Below the pieces are notes generated by a model. The model was given only the letters and a program-made list of their open reading frames with translations. It did not search any database and was not told the origin of the DNA. From Glaciimonas sp. PAMC28666 (GTDB lineage: Bacteria; Pseudomonadota; Gammaproteobacteria; Burkholderiales; Burkholderiaceae_D), in the NCBI RefSeq assembly GCF_016917355.1, contig NZ_CP070304.1, positions 3,844,001 through 3,908,000 of the forward strand: a stretch of DNA of 64,000 nucleotides, written 5' to 3'. This document shows positions 1 to 9,279 of the stretch, piece after piece; the first letter of the stretch is position 1, and every line of letters starts with the position of its first letter. The translations under genes were made by a program, and so were the position numbers.

Positions 1-830
1 GAGCGCGCCGCTGCCGCCGATTGCGGATGGGTGTCGGGCAGCAGACCTTTTGCCATTGACATCGGCAGATACGGGATCCCCGATTGTTCGACGAAGGCCC
101 GGATATCAGCATCGGCCTGCGCGTAAGCAGCGCCTTTGCCCAGCAGGATCAGCGGACGTTTGGCGCTTTTGAGCAGCTCGAGCGCACGCTGGACCGATTC
201 CGGCGCAGGCAGTTGACGCGGGACCGGATCGACCACCCGCACCAGCGATTTTTTACCGCGCTCGGCATCCAGCGACTGGCCCAGTAATTGGGCTGGCAAG
301 TCCAGATAGACACCGCCCGGACGACCGGAGACGGCCGCGCGAATCGCCCGCGCAATACCGATCCCAATATCTTCGGCCTTGTTAATGCGGTAGGCCGCCT
401 TGGCGTACGGCTTGGCCGCATTAAGTTGGTCCATCTCTTCGTAATCGCCCTGTTGCAAATCGACGATTTCGCGTTCGCTGGAGCCACTGATGAGGATCAT
501 CGGAAAGCAGTTGACGGTGGCATTGGCCAGCGCGGTCAGACCGTTCAAAAAACCGGGTGCCGACACGGTCAGGCAAATCCCCGGCTTTTGGGTCATGTAA
601 CCGGCCACAGCGGCGGCATTGCCCGCATTTTGTTCATGCCGAAACCCGATGAAACGCATCCCTTCGGCCTGCGCCAGACGTGCCAGATCGGTGATCGGAA
701 TGCCGACCAGACCGAAGATGGTGTCAATGTCATTGTGCTTGAGCGCATCAATGACCAGATGAAAGCCGTCGGTCAGCGCGCCTGCTGGCGTGAGCAAGGC
801 GGCAGATTCGGATTGAATGTCGTTTTTCAT
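1..830 (-). CDS. oxc: oxalyl-CoA decarboxylase, C-terminus cut by window edge
   Basis: Thiamine-diphosphate enzyme that decarboxylates oxalyl-CoA to formyl-CoA and CO2 in cytosolic oxalate catabolism. Reading leftward from the ATG at 830-828 gives an open frame of about 276 residues to the window edge. It follows the Oxalobacter formigenes enzyme closely, including the segments [54 protein letters not shown] and [15 protein letters not shown]. This covers the N-terminal PYR domain (glutamate in RHEQ) and part of the central domain; the TPP-binding C-terminal domain is outside the window. A purine-rich GAAAG stretch precedes the start. The formate/oxalate carrier to the right supports the call. 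The formyl-CoA transferase partner (frc) is not seen and may lie to the left. Confidence 0.93.
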   Translation of the reverse strand, partial: MKNDIQSESAALLTPAGALTDGFHLVIDALKHNDIDTIFGLVGIPITDLARLAQAEGMRFIGFRHEQNAGNAAAVAGYMTQKPGICLTVSAPGFLNGLTALANATVNCFPMILISGSSEREIVDLQQGDYEEMDQLNAAKPYAKAAYRINKAEDIGIGIARAIRAAVSGRPGGVYLDLPAQLLGQSLDAERGKKSLVRVVDPVPRQLPAPESVQRALELLKSAKRPLILLGKGAAYAQADADIRAFVEQSGIPYLPMSMAKGLLPDTHPQSAAAAR

Positions 831-943
831 GATGAAAACTTTCTTTTCGTGTGGTGTCGGTACAGAGGATGGGCAACGCGTGCTGTCAGGTGCTATCAGG
901 TGCTGCTATTCGAGTGGGTTCCATCATAGCCAGCCTACCCCGC

Positions 944-973
944 GGCGTTCCTTGACCAAGGTCAAGGAACGCC
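944..973. promoter_or_regulatory. perfect 14-bp inverted repeat upstream of oxc
   Basis: The two arms GGCGTTCCTTGACC and GGTCAAGGAACGCC are separated by AA. The core TTGAC-N4-GTCAA has the shape of a Crp/Fnr-family operator. It sits in the 398-bp gap between oxc (leftward) and the small gene at 1229 (rightward), about 115 bp upstream of the oxc start. Because the genes diverge, a terminator is unlikely. The rest of the gap (1100-1160) is AT-rich and could hold promoters, but I see no clear hexamers. The regulator is unknown. Confidence 0.55.
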
Positions 974-1228
974 GTATTAGATCGCCATTCGTGGGGAAAA
1001 TTATCACGTCATCCGCGCGCAGGAAAATAGTCTGGCACATTTCGCTTGGGCCGGTTTTGCGTCTTTGGTACCGTCTTTATATATGTTGCATGTATTTTTA
1101 ATCGTAAATGGTTAAGATTAAAATAATTAATTATTATTTATGATTACTTCCTCTTACGATAGATTCCACGACTGCAGGTTCACGCAGATAAATTTATTGG
1201 TGATGTTCTATCCGTGGAGGAAGTAACC

Positions 1229-1564
1229 ATGAACAAGGTCGCAATCGATCAACCATCTGGCGCCGATGAGGGAACAATTCATTTGGGTGCTTATAACGCT
1301 GCATTTCACGAACTCGGACTCCGGTGGCACTGGGATACGGAGATTTATCAGGATCTTCAGCGCAATGGCGGCGAGAAGGAGCAACTGCAGGTGTATCTGG
1401 AAACCCGACAACCACATTTGTTGCGTGCCTACGATGTCGAATTCCTGATGAATGCGATTCAGACCACCAAGTTGCGTTGGTATACCGCCATTGTTACGAG
1501 CGCGACGCGCCTGGCGCCGACGGTTGACTGGGCAGAAATGCAAAAGGCCGAAATAGGGGCCTGA
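1229..1564 (+). CDS. small conserved-looking hypothetical protein in oxalate module
   Basis: Protein of 111 residues that I do not recognise. An upstream in-frame GTG exists at 1214, but the ATG at 1229 is preceded at proper distance by GGAGGAAG (1216-1223), so I place the start there. It is soluble and rich in W, H, E and Q, with no signal peptide or membrane segment; the middle (HELGLRWHWDTEIYQDL) looks helical. It lies between divergently oriented oxc and downstream oxlT, so a role in oxalate metabolism or its control is possible by context only. Confidence 0.7.
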   Translation: MNKVAIDQPSGADEGTIHLGAYNAAFHELGLRWHWDTEIYQDLQRNGGEKEQLQVYLETRQPHLLRAYDVEFLMNAIQTTKLRWYTAIVTSATRLAPTVDWAEMQKAEIGA

Positions 1565-1793
1565 GGGGTACCGAGATTCCGAATCTTAACCAGAGTCAAG
1601 GAAAACCCGGAACGCTTCTTCCACAATGCTTTAATCAATTAAGCCTGATAACGGTGCGTAATAGCAGTTTTTCATGTGGGTAACGCATTCTTACAGAGCT
1701 TGATTTAACAGAATTGGCGCAGACCAAAACGGGTCAATAAGTCACAGTTGATAGTGACATAACCCTTACAAAAACCGCCAGGAGACAACATTT

Positions 1794-3182
1794 ATGAACG
1801 ACCATCGTCAAGTCTCACTTGACAGCGTAGCCCATAGCGGAATGTTTAGTAATCGGTGGGCCCAGCTTGTTTTTGGGATTATCTGTATGGGCTTGGTGGC
1901 CAATCTCCAATATGCCTGGACGCTGTTTGTGAGTCCGATAGAGGCCAAGAATCATTGGGGTTTATCGGCGATCCAGTTATCGTTCTCGATTTTTATCCTG
2001 GTCGAAACATGGCTGGTGCCGATTGAGGGCTGGCTGGTCGATAAGTTTGGGCCGCGCCCGGTTATTGCTGCAGGTGCGATCTTCGCTGCCCTTGGGTGGG
2101 TCATCAACGGGCATGCGACGACGCTCACTGAGCTATACATTGGTGCTGTAGTTGCCGGTATCGGCGCCGGTTGCGTGTATGGTACCTGCGTCGGGAACGC
2201 GCTCAAATGGTTTCCGGACAAGCGCGGTCTGGCGGCGGGGCTAACCGCGGCAGGATTTGGGGCTGGGGCGGCGATTACCGTGATCCCCATTGCGAACATG
2301 ATTCAGAGTTCCGGGTATCAGACTGCCTTCCATTTTTTTGGGATTTTACAAGGCGTATTTATTTTTGCTCTGGCAATGTTGATGGTCCGGCCAACGGCGC
2401 CAAAAGGAGTCAAGGTCGCGCCACGACTGGTCACCACCAAGGTGGATTACCCCACTGGAAAAATGCTCAAGACGCCGGTGTTCTGGTTGATTTATGGACT
2501 GTTCGTGGCGGTTGCCGCAGGGGGGCTGATGGCGACTGCGCAACTGGGTCCGATTGCTAAAGACTATGGTCTGGCGAAGTTGCCGATATCGATATTAGGA
2601 TTGACATTGCCGCTGTTGACGATGACGTTGTCAATCGACAATCTGTGTAATGGTTTTACGCGGCCTCTGTGTGGTTTTATCTCGGACCGGATCGGTCGTG
2701 AAAATACGATGTTCATCGTCTTTCTCGGCGAAGGCCTGTCGATGCTGGGACTCATGAAGTTTGGCCATGACCCGATTGCTTTCATGACATTCGCCGCATT
2801 AGTCTTTCTGTTCTGGGGTGAAATATTTTCTATATTTCCTGCGATTTGTGCGGATACGTTTGGCGTCAAATTTGCGGCAGGTAACGCTGGCACTCTCTAT
2901 ACAGCGAAAGGAACGGCTTCTTTGCTGGTTCCGTTGGCATCGGTGCTATCGGCAGGCGGCAACTGGGACCGGGTGTTTATCGTTGCAGCCTGTATTACGA
3001 TCGCTGCCGCGATTGCCGCGAAATTTTTATTGGCACCGATCCGCAGACAATTTATTGAAAGTGCGAATGCGGATTTCGCGGAAAGAACCGATGCGGTAAA
3101 GACGCAGAGGGACCCTCGACGCGCCGCCGAACCGGAAGGTTGGTGTGATGCCGGAGCACGGGATATTCAAAAAACCGGCTGA
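1794..3182 (+). CDS. oxlT: oxalate:formate antiporter, MFS family
   Basis: Inner-membrane carrier of 462 residues with about 12 transmembrane segments, resembling OxlT, which exchanges oxalate for formate. Family signatures visible: FVDKFGPR-type loop (LVDKFGPRPV), KWFPDKRGLAAGLTAAGFG after TM4, and SDRIGRENTMF. The charged residues that bind oxalate in OxlT have counterparts here: Arg290 in FTRPLCG (TM8) and Lys372 in TAKGTASLLVPLA (TM11). The start has AGGAG upstream (about 1780). The C-terminal tail after about residue 430 is hydrophilic and longer than in OxlT. With oxc nearby it completes an oxalate uptake and decarboxylation module. The close OFA relatives carry other anions, so substrate is strongly suggested rather than proven. 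Confidence 0.85.
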   Translation: MNDHRQVSLDSVAHSGMFSNRWAQLVFGIICMGLVANLQYAWTLFVSPIEAKNHWGLSAIQLSFSIFILVETWLVPIEGWLVDKFGPRPVIAAGAIFAALGWVINGHATTLTELYIGAVVAGIGAGCVYGTCVGNALKWFPDKRGLAAGLTAAGFGAGAAITVIPIANMIQSSGYQTAFHFFGILQGVFIFALAMLMVRPTAPKGVKVAPRLVTTKVDYPTGKMLKTPVFWLIYGLFVAVAAGGLMATAQLGPIAKDYGLAKLPISILGLTLPLLTMTLSIDNLCNGFTRPLCGFISDRIGRENTMFIVFLGEGLSMLGLMKFGHDPIAFMTFAALVFLFWGEIFSIFPAICADTFGVKFAAGNAGTLYTAKGTASLLVPLASVLSAGGNWDRVFIVAACITIAAAIAAKFLLAPIRRQFIESANADFAERTDAVKTQRDPRRAAEPEGWCDAGARDIQKTG

Positions 3183-3398
3183 GTCGTCAGGGCAAACTTT
3201 CGCCGCAGCATGTCTATAAAAACATCCATCCAGTGTAGCGACGTTCGGGAAGAGACAAGCTACCTGGAAATATAAAATATTCCCGAAAAAAGGTTCGTTC
3301 GCACACGCAGTGAGTATTCAATATTGCGTACCGGCGCACATTTTTTGTCTTTGTTTAGTTTATGCTTTTGAAGCGCAGACTGTAGCAGTGTGTTAAAG

Positions 3399-3422
3399 CG
3401 GCATAACGGCATAACGGCATAG
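3399..3422. repeat. three copies of an 8-bp repeat
   Basis: CGGCATAA is repeated twice and followed by CGGCATAG in the 256-bp convergent gap between oxlT and the persulfide dioxygenase gene. No gene or clear terminator was recognised in this gap. Confidence 0.6.
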
Positions 3423-3438
3423 CGGTAAAGCTGTAGAT

Positions 3439-4134
3439 TCACGCATTATGTGGCAAGCCAAGATTTTGATTGGCGGTGACGGCAATCTCAAGAAGCTTGG
3501 GCCTAGGCAAATGCAGGCTGTCCATCAAAGCAATGAAATCATTCCGGCTGGACTGTGCAAGACGGGCATTGTGTATTTTTTCCCAGCCAATGGTAGAGGC
3601 TGAGCGGCCTTTATAATCGTGCGCGGGCCACACTCTCGTGTCGTCAGGTAAGCTAAATAACCTGGTGGTCACGGAGGTATACAAAGCGTCTGCACTCCCG
3701 CTCTGAAAATCTGTGCGACCGCAGCCATCAATCAACAGCGTATCGCCGGTAAACACATTATCTCGCCATACATAGGACATGCTGCCTGCGGTGTGTCCTG
3801 GCGTGTGAATGACGCATATTTTTTCACCGTCAGCGAATGCAATCTGATCGCCGTCATTCAACTGCATATCCGCGGGGCCAACACCGCATCCGGTTGGGGC
3901 TGCCGATTTCGCTCCCGTGATACCGCATAGTTTGCCCGCCGAGGTCACATGGTCGGCGTGGACGTGGGTTTCCAGGACGAAGGCAAGCTGTAACCCCAGT
4001 CGGTCCAGTTGTTGCAGATCACGCTCCCAATGCCTTGCCACCGGGTCAATTAGAATCGCGTCGGGCTGACCGGGAGTAAATAAGAGATAAGTGAACGTCG
4101 AGGACTCGGTATCGAATAGCTGAAGGGGATTCAT
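3439..4134 (-). CDS. persulfide dioxygenase (ETHE1-like MBL-fold)
   Basis: Metallo-beta-lactamase-fold enzyme of 231 residues that oxidises glutathione persulfide to sulfite and glutathione in the cytosol. The metal motif THVHADHVT (HxHxDH) is present, followed by HTPGHTAGS, FTGDTLLIDGCGRTDFQ and VWPAHDYKG, all typical of ETHE1/PDO proteins rather than glyoxalase II. The ATG at 4134 is preceded by AGAAAGA; an upstream in-frame TTG at 4152 is less likely. It lies 123 bp downstream of the sulfide:quinone oxidoreductase on the same strand, the usual SQR-PDO pairing of heterotrophic sulfide oxidisers. Confidence 0.88.
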   Translation of the reverse strand: MNPLQLFDTESSTFTYLLFTPGQPDAILIDPVARHWERDLQQLDRLGLQLAFVLETHVHADHVTSAGKLCGITGAKSAAPTGCGVGPADMQLNDGDQIAFADGEKICVIHTPGHTAGSMSYVWRDNVFTGDTLLIDGCGRTDFQSGSADALYTSVTTRLFSLPDDTRVWPAHDYKGRSASTIGWEKIHNARLAQSSRNDFIALMDSLHLPRPKLLEIAVTANQNLGLPHNA

Positions 4135-4257
4135 GCTGGTTCTTTCTAACAATGTGCGATTGCGCTAGTTCTGATCATATTTTTTGCCATGACTTCACCT
4201 TAAGAAGGCGGGAAGATCAATCTCCCTTTCGACGCCCCATCCAGCGCAGCCATGACC

Positions 4258-5586
4258 TCACACCTTCCGTGGGCGCGCCAGCCACTCGCGACCTTTCAGC
4301 ATCAAATACCAATAGATCGCAGGCAGAACACTTTTCTTAAGAATCCACGCCGAGCGCCTCGGGACCGTTGGGTCGAGGGGGAACGTTGGCATTAATTTTC
4401 CACCATAGCCAAATTCCGCCAACACTATTTTCCCGATTTCGACCGTCAAAGGACATGCACCATAACCGTCATACTCGGTGACGGGAGCGAGTTTTTTGCG
4501 CGTCGCTAAAAGATTTTCTGCCACGACCACAATCTGTTTGCGTACCGCTGCGACCGTCTTCGCATTCGGCGCCGAGCATCCGTCGCCAAGCCCGAAGATA
4601 GCTGGATAGCGCACATGCTGCAGGGTTTTCTGATCGACCTCGACCCAGCCGTCGGCATTGCCTAGTCGGCTGGCTTTGATCACATCATGCGGAACCTGAG
4701 GAGGAACGACGTGCAAGAAATCGAACGATTTTTCAACCCGGCTGATCTGGCCATCACCGTCCTTTACTGCGAACCACGCCTTGCCAGCAGCACCGTCCAC
4801 GGCAACGAGATTAGAATTCACAGTCAGATTGACCTTATAACGCGCGATATACCGCATCAAGGCTGGCACAAATGCAGCAACACCAAACAGTACACCGCCC
4901 GCATTGTCGAAATCGACGCTGATCTTTGATAGAACACCCTTCGATTCCCAATAGGAGCAGGACAGGTAGAGCGCTTTTTGCGGTGCACCCGCGCACTTGA
5001 TTGGCATGCCCGGTTGCGTAAAGATCGCCCGGCCTGATTCTAATTTCTGCACCAATGACCAGGTATACGGTGCCAGATCAAACCGATAATTCGATGTCAC
5101 TCCGTTGCTGCCGAGTGTCTCCTCAAGACCTTCAATGCCTCCCCAGTCGAGTTTTAGTCCCACTGCAACGATGAGGTTTTTGTAGCGGTGGACAGAGCCG
5201 TCAGAAAGGGTGAGCTGGTTGTTCTCGGGATCGAATGCGATCGCGCTATGTTTCAACCAGTTGACCGTCGCGGGAATCAGGTTAGGGGTCGGTTTCACCG
5301 TGTTATCGGGATTGAACTGGCCGACGCCGACCAGCGTCCAGGCGGGCTGGTAGTAATGTTTTTCGCTTGGCTCAATGATCGTGATCTGTAGTGCAGGTTC
5401 ACGTCGCAGCAGGCTGGCAGCAAGGCCAATCCCGCCAGCGCCGCCGCCGACGATAATCACATCGTGGCCAACTGGCTGGGTGTCCGCTTTCCAGCCGTTT
5501 GCGGCGAGCGGAGTTGTAGTCGGATCAGCGGTGGTTATTTGTTCAGCCGTGGAAAGATCGTTAGTCAGACTCGTCATCGACGCCAT
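4258..5586 (-). CDS. sqr: sulfide:quinone oxidoreductase, FAD-dependent
   Basis: Membrane-associated flavoprotein of 442 residues expected to oxidise sulfide to a persulfide or sulfane sulfur and pass electrons to quinone. The FAD-binding dinucleotide motif VIIVGGGAGGIGLAASLL starts near residue 43. Two cysteines at SQR-like positions are visible (PIKCAGAPQK and YGACPLT), the pattern of type II SQRs including human SQOR. The C-terminus has a hydrophobic amphipathic helix (LPAIYWYLMLKGREWL) suited to membrane docking. The N-terminal 35 residues are a low-complexity Thr/Ala extension. The persulfide dioxygenase follows downstream, so the pair forms a sulfide detoxification/oxidation unit. Confidence 0.87.
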   Translation of the reverse strand: MASMTSLTNDLSTAEQITTADPTTTPLAANGWKADTQPVGHDVIIVGGGAGGIGLAASLLRREPALQITIIEPSEKHYYQPAWTLVGVGQFNPDNTVKPTPNLIPATVNWLKHSAIAFDPENNQLTLSDGSVHRYKNLIVAVGLKLDWGGIEGLEETLGSNGVTSNYRFDLAPYTWSLVQKLESGRAIFTQPGMPIKCAGAPQKALYLSCSYWESKGVLSKISVDFDNAGGVLFGVAAFVPALMRYIARYKVNLTVNSNLVAVDGAAGKAWFAVKDGDGQISRVEKSFDFLHVVPPQVPHDVIKASRLGNADGWVEVDQKTLQHVRYPAIFGLGDGCSAPNAKTVAAVRKQIVVVAENLLATRKKLAPVTEYDGYGACPLTVEIGKIVLAEFGYGGKLMPTFPLDPTVPRRSAWILKKSVLPAIYWYLMLKGREWLARPRKV

Positions 5587-6129
5587 GCGCTCACTCCCTG
5601 ATATGCGCTGTGCGCTGTGATCAATATAGTAGCTGAACGATCCTGAGAACGTCCTAAAAAGAGTCTTTTGTCACCATATTTTTGATTGGTGTAAGCGCTG
5701 TTTCTGGCGTTTTGAGCCGTCTCCATGCGGCGAGAGATTGATCCTGGACAGGCGCCTCACTTCCATCGCAGCAACGCGCTTTTGTGATGTATTCACAGAG
5801 CCGTGGAACTATTTGAACCAACTTGAAATCTGACGTCAAACTGCTAAGTTATTGATAAATAAGTACCAAGCTCTATAGCGCCAAACCTTCCAATAACAGG
5901 TGACACGTGTTGCGCAAAAGAGCTGTATTTTCGGCGCATGGAATGCCAGACAGCATTGTTATACATAAGCAATAGTCGGCTTTTTAATCTACGCGTATTA
6001 TTATTTAAAAGACAATTAATTGTCATGAGGTAACGCAAATCAGCTGGTTGTAACCTTAGGGGACAAACGTCACGAATTAACTCGGAGCGTTGCGTCCAAA
6101 GTCATTCATCTTACTGTGGAGAGATTAAA
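5587..6129. other. intergenic region, divergent promoters expected
   Basis: This 543-bp gap separates the leftward sqr gene from the rightward CzcE-like gene. It must hold both promoters. Short open frames (for example 5654-5839 and 5844-6038 on the minus strand) lack recognisable content and ribosome sites. No further structure was identified. Confidence 0.5.
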
Positions 6130-6459
6130 ATGAACGCTAAACAATTGATCGCGGTAGTTATCTTGTTGAGTGCTGGCGCTTCCAGTTTTGCCTCCCCTTT
6201 GCCCAGGATCGATCTACTGGGCGATCCGGCCCCGATATCAGCATCCACACGTACAATCGTCATTTCTCCAACGACCAGGTACGTCAACGTAACGGGGGGT
6301 GAAACGATAAAATTTATTGTAGGCAATCAGTCTTTTGCATGGAGTTTCGATGGCTCAACCAACGTAGCCTCCTTTGACTTGAACAGAACCGCGCCAGCGG
6401 GACTGCTCGATCATAAGGTAACCGCCTACGTTGCAGTCAATCCTTTGTATGTGCCTTGA
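6130..6459 (+). CDS. CzcE-like periplasmic metal-resistance protein
   Basis: Secreted protein of 109 residues with a Sec signal peptide (KQLIAVVILLSAGASSFA, cleavage about residue 22). The mature part carries YVNVTGGETIKFIVGNQSFAWSFDG and DHKVTAYVAVNPLYVP, resembling CzcE, a periplasmic Cu/Zn-responsive protein of Cupriavidus. A ribosome site (GGAGAG) precedes the start. No metal efflux genes are next to it, so it is a solitary member. A paralogue lies at 34413-34736 on the other strand. The family assignment is from sequence pattern; metal binding is inferred. Confidence 0.7.
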   Translation: MNAKQLIAVVILLSAGASSFASPLPRIDLLGDPAPISASTRTIVISPTTRYVNVTGGETIKFIVGNQSFAWSFDGSTNVASFDLNRTAPAGLLDHKVTAYVAVNPLYVP

Positions 6460-6581
6460 GCGATGAGGGGCAGGTTTCCGCAAGTTTGGGAGCCTGCTCG
6501 CCGTTGCGTCAACCGGGAGCAAGTAGGTCACTACGAAACCGCACATCAAGTGCATCCAGCAGGTCGTGCCTGACATCGTCT

Positions 6582-7493
6582 TTATTTACCGTTCGAAGCC
6601 GCCACGTGCTGACGCAGCCACGAAATAAAATGCGCGACTTCGGTACGATGTGCATGGCGTTCCGGGTAGACCATGAAATGCGCACGGACATCCAGCGCCC
6701 ATGCCGGATGGAACACGGTACGCAAACGACCGGCCGCGATATGCGGTGCGGCAATCTCTGCGCTTTCGAGCGCAATCCCTAAACTGAGTACTGCCGCTTC
6801 CAGCGCGAGATAAGCGCGGTCGAACCGGAACGCAAAACGTTCGGGGCCACCGACGATACCGCGCGTAGCAAACCACACTGGCCATTGCACGACGCTGACG
6901 GTCGATTGAATTAACGGTCTTTGCAGTAAGTCTTCCGGTACATGAATCGGCTGCTTTGCGAGCAGGTCAGGGCTTGCAAGGGGAAGAATCTTCTCGTCGA
7001 ACACTGGCTCTACAACCAGATTGGGCCAATGCGGGACGCCGTAGCGAATATCGATATCGACTTGCCCCAGCGCAAAGTCTGAATGGTTCGGTGAGGCCGA
7101 CAGCGATAGCGAAATATCCGGATGGGCGCGCGCAAAACTTCCCAGGCGTGGCATTAGCCACAGACTACTAAAGCTAGGGCTGGCATGGACATACAGCGTG
7201 TTGCGAACGCCCTTGCGGACATCGGTGGTGGCGTTGCCGATTGCGCCCAGCGCACCAGCCACGCGCCCAAGATAGCGCTCTCCTGCATCACTGAGCGAAA
7301 TGCCACGCGGGGAGCGCTCGAACAGAAGTACCCCAAGGAATTTTTCAAGTTTAGCAATCTGATGACTAATTGCCGAGGGGGTCAGATGCAGCTCGTCGGC
7401 GGCCTGTGAAAAACTCAAGCGCCGCGCAACTGCTTCAAATGTCACGAGCGTCGGGAGAGGAGGGAGGTCGGATTTCATAGTGCGCCGCAACAT
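6582..7493 (-). CDS. LysR-family regulator, GcvA type
   Basis: DNA-binding regulator of about 300 residues. The N-terminal winged helix-turn-helix is clear (LVTFEAVARRLSFSQAADELHLTPSAISHQIAKLEKFLG), with the SAISHQI core typical of the GcvA/AmpR branch, followed by a periplasmic-binding-like effector domain (SFSSLWLMPRLGSFARAHPDISL). ATG codons at 7493 and 7478 are both possible; neither has a strong ribosome site. It is transcribed divergently from the sugar operon starting at 7604, with a 110-bp shared gap, so it is the likely regulator of that operon. Confidence 0.88.
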   Translation of the reverse strand: MLRRTMKSDLPPLPTLVTFEAVARRLSFSQAADELHLTPSAISHQIAKLEKFLGVLLFERSPRGISLSDAGERYLGRVAGALGAIGNATTDVRKGVRNTLYVHASPSFSSLWLMPRLGSFARAHPDISLSLSASPNHSDFALGQVDIDIRYGVPHWPNLVVEPVFDEKILPLASPDLLAKQPIHVPEDLLQRPLIQSTVSVVQWPVWFATRGIVGGPERFAFRFDRAYLALEAAVLSLGIALESAEIAAPHIAAGRLRTVFHPAWALDVRAHFMVYPERHAHRTEVAHFISWLRQHVAASNGK

Positions 7494-7532
7494 GAGTGGA
7501 ATTAAACAGGTGCTTAGATTTTATCATTTGTG

Positions 7533-7553
7533 TTCATCCCATACATCAATGAA
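7533..7553. promoter_or_regulatory. candidate LysR operator TTCAT-N11-ATGAA
   Basis: Interrupted palindrome with perfect 5-bp arms lying midway between the LysR start and the SDR gene. Position and geometry fit an operator of the divergent LysR regulator; not tested. Confidence 0.5.
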
Positions 7554-7603
7554 TATCTCAGTCAGGTAGTCCAAACATTTGCACAAATAAAGGAGCTTGA
7601 CCC

Positions 7604-8353
7604 ATGTTACTCGCAGACCGTGTGGCAATTATTACCGGCGGTGCCGGCCCGAATGGATTGGGTTTTGCCACGGCGCGCATGATGGCGGCGCAAGGTGCCC
7701 GCATCGTGATTCTTGATTTGGAGGGCGCCAATCCGGCTGGGGCCGCGGCAGAACTTGGCCCACAGCATATGGGTGTGGTGGCGGATGTTACCGATAAAGC
7801 ACAGTGCGATGCAGCAGTGCGCGCCGTAGTTGCACAATTCGGTCGGGTCGATATTCTGTTTAACAATGCCGGTATTACCCAGCCTCGTAAGACACTTGAT
7901 ATTTCCGGAGATGACTTTGAGGCCGTGCTGGATGTCAATCTGCGCGGTACGCTGTACATGTCGCAAGCGGTTCTTCCGACCATGCAACAACAAAAGAGCG
8001 GTGCGATTGTATGCACTTCTTCCGTCTCGGCGCAGCGCGGCGGTGGCATCCTCGGCGGTCCGCATTATTCTGCTGCCAAAGCGGGCATTCTCGGTCTGGC
8101 ACGCGCTATGGCACGCGAATTTGGCGGCTACGGCATCCGCATCAATTGCGTCACGCCCGGCCTGATCGCAACCGATATCAACCGTGGCCTGATTCCGGAT
8201 GACCGCATGGGCGCAATACTGGAACAAATTCCTCTGAACCGTATCGGCAATCCAAACGATGTCGCAGGAGCAGTGGTGTTCCTGGCAAGCGATCTGGCTG
8301 GCTATTGCACCGGGGTCACGCTGGACGTCAACGGCGGCATGCTGATTCACTGA
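7604..8353 (+). CDS. SDR-family polyol/sugar dehydrogenase
   Basis: Classical short-chain dehydrogenase of 249 residues. Cofactor site ITGGAGPNGLGFATA has two more residues between the first and second glycine pair than the usual TGxxxGxG. Other landmarks: NNAGIT, the serine in CTSSVSAQ and the YSAAK catalytic tetrad segment. Asp after the second beta strand (IVILDLEGA) suggests NAD(H). The start follows AAGGAGCTTG. It is the first gene of an operon encoding an isomerase, kinase subunits, transketolase and RpiB, so oxidation of a polyol or sugar to a ketose is likely. In known tetritol pathways an SDR (threitol dehydrogenase) does the same job; the actual substrate is unknown. Confidence 0.85.
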   Translation: MLLADRVAIITGGAGPNGLGFATARMMAAQGARIVILDLEGANPAGAAAELGPQHMGVVADVTDKAQCDAAVRAVVAQFGRVDILFNNAGITQPRKTLDISGDDFEAVLDVNLRGTLYMSQAVLPTMQQQKSGAIVCTSSVSAQRGGGILGGPHYSAAKAGILGLARAMAREFGGYGIRINCVTPGLIATDINRGLIPDDRMGAILEQIPLNRIGNPNDVAGAVVFLASDLAGYCTGVTLDVNGGMLIH

Positions 8354-8403
8354 TCGTGCCCTCCAGTTTGCATATAAACCCATCGAAAGGTAACTGCCCG
8401 CTC

Positions 8404-9279
8404 ATGGATACACGCATTATCTCGATCTCCGCTGCGCCGTACGACGGCTACGTCTTCCCAAAAGTGCTGGAAAGCCTGGCATCGTGTGGGGCCAGATACG
8501 TTGAGCCCGCGTTCATCGTCGGTTATACCGAGCCTTTTGATGAAACGGCCTTTACACCAGCCCAGGCGCAACTCTATGCAAACTGGCTCACCCAGAGCGG
8601 CATAGGTTGCTATGCGTTTTCCTCGCATATCGATCTTGGCGGTCCGGACGCAGTCAAGGTTTTCACTGGCCGGATGGATTTCGCCGCCCATCTTGGTGCC
8701 AGAGTAATTAACACAAACGCCGCTGCGCGTAGCAATAGTGCTAGCTTCTTCAAGAACATCGAAGTGCTGGCGCGCCATGCTGAACAGCTAGATATGATTA
8801 TTGGTCTGGAAAATCCGGGCGACGGTAGCGATAATCTTTTCAATACCGCGCAAGACGGTATTACGCTGCTGGCGCAAATCGGTCACCCACGCGTGCGCCT
8901 GAACTATGATGCCGGAAATACCATTTCGCATCGACCACCGCACCAACCGCATGGCGTCAACCCCGCCAATGATGCATTGTTGGCCATGCCGGGTTGTGGC
9001 TACACCCACATCAAGGATGTGCGAGTAACAAATGACGGCTATTTCTTCGTTCCGCTGGGTGAGGGCGACATTGACTGCGCCGCCATCCTATCGGCTGTGG
9101 CGCAAACGTCGCTGAACCTGTCGATCGAAATGCCGTTGCGTTTGCACCGCGCATCCAACGCTCAGCCACGACGTAACAGTCAACCGGTGCCGCTCGTCGA
9201 ACTTGAGACTGCTATTAAATCCGCACTCGATTTCGTCAAGCGCAATCTTGGCTCACAACCAGCCGGGGTTGCCGCATGA
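8404..9279 (+). CDS. sugar phosphate isomerase/epimerase, TIM barrel
   Basis: Protein of 291 residues of the xylose-isomerase-like TIM-barrel family (AP endonuclease 2 fold). Metal-site segments are visible: IIGLENPGDG (Glu), VRLNYDAGN (Asp), YTHIKDVRV (His/Asp) and LSIEMPLRL (Glu). Upstream in-frame starts overlap the SDR stop; I use the ATG at 8404. Its stop overlaps the dhaK start by ATGA. Relatives act in tetritol breakdown (L-erythrulose-1-phosphate isomerase) or as D-apiose isomerases, which frames the two substrate hypotheses for this operon. Confidence 0.82.
   Translation: MDTRIISISAAPYDGYVFPKVLESLASCGARYVEPAFIVGYTEPFDETAFTPAQAQLYANWLTQSGIGCYAFSSHIDLGGPDAVKVFTGRMDFAAHLGARVINTNAAARSNSASFFKNIEVLARHAEQLDMIIGLENPGDGSDNLFNTAQDGITLLAQIGHPRVRLNYDAGNTISHRPPHQPHGVNPANDALLAMPGCGYTHIKDVRVTNDGYFFVPLGEGDIDCAAILSAVAQTSLNLSIEMPLRLHRASNAQPRRNSQPVPLVELETAIKSALDFVKRNLGSQPAGVAA

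Noticed and set aside
1147-1170. GATTACTTCCTCTTACG resembling the shared promoter elements
   Set aside because: The two elements are adjacent rather than 34 bp apart and there is no -10 at the expected place; chance match.
5844-6038. Short minus-strand frame in the sqr-CzcE gap
   Set aside because: No ribosome site and no family resemblance; composition matches intergenic DNA.
7607-8383. 258-codon minus-strand frame across the SDR gene
   Set aside because: Opposite to a gene with all SDR motifs; product has no recognisable features.
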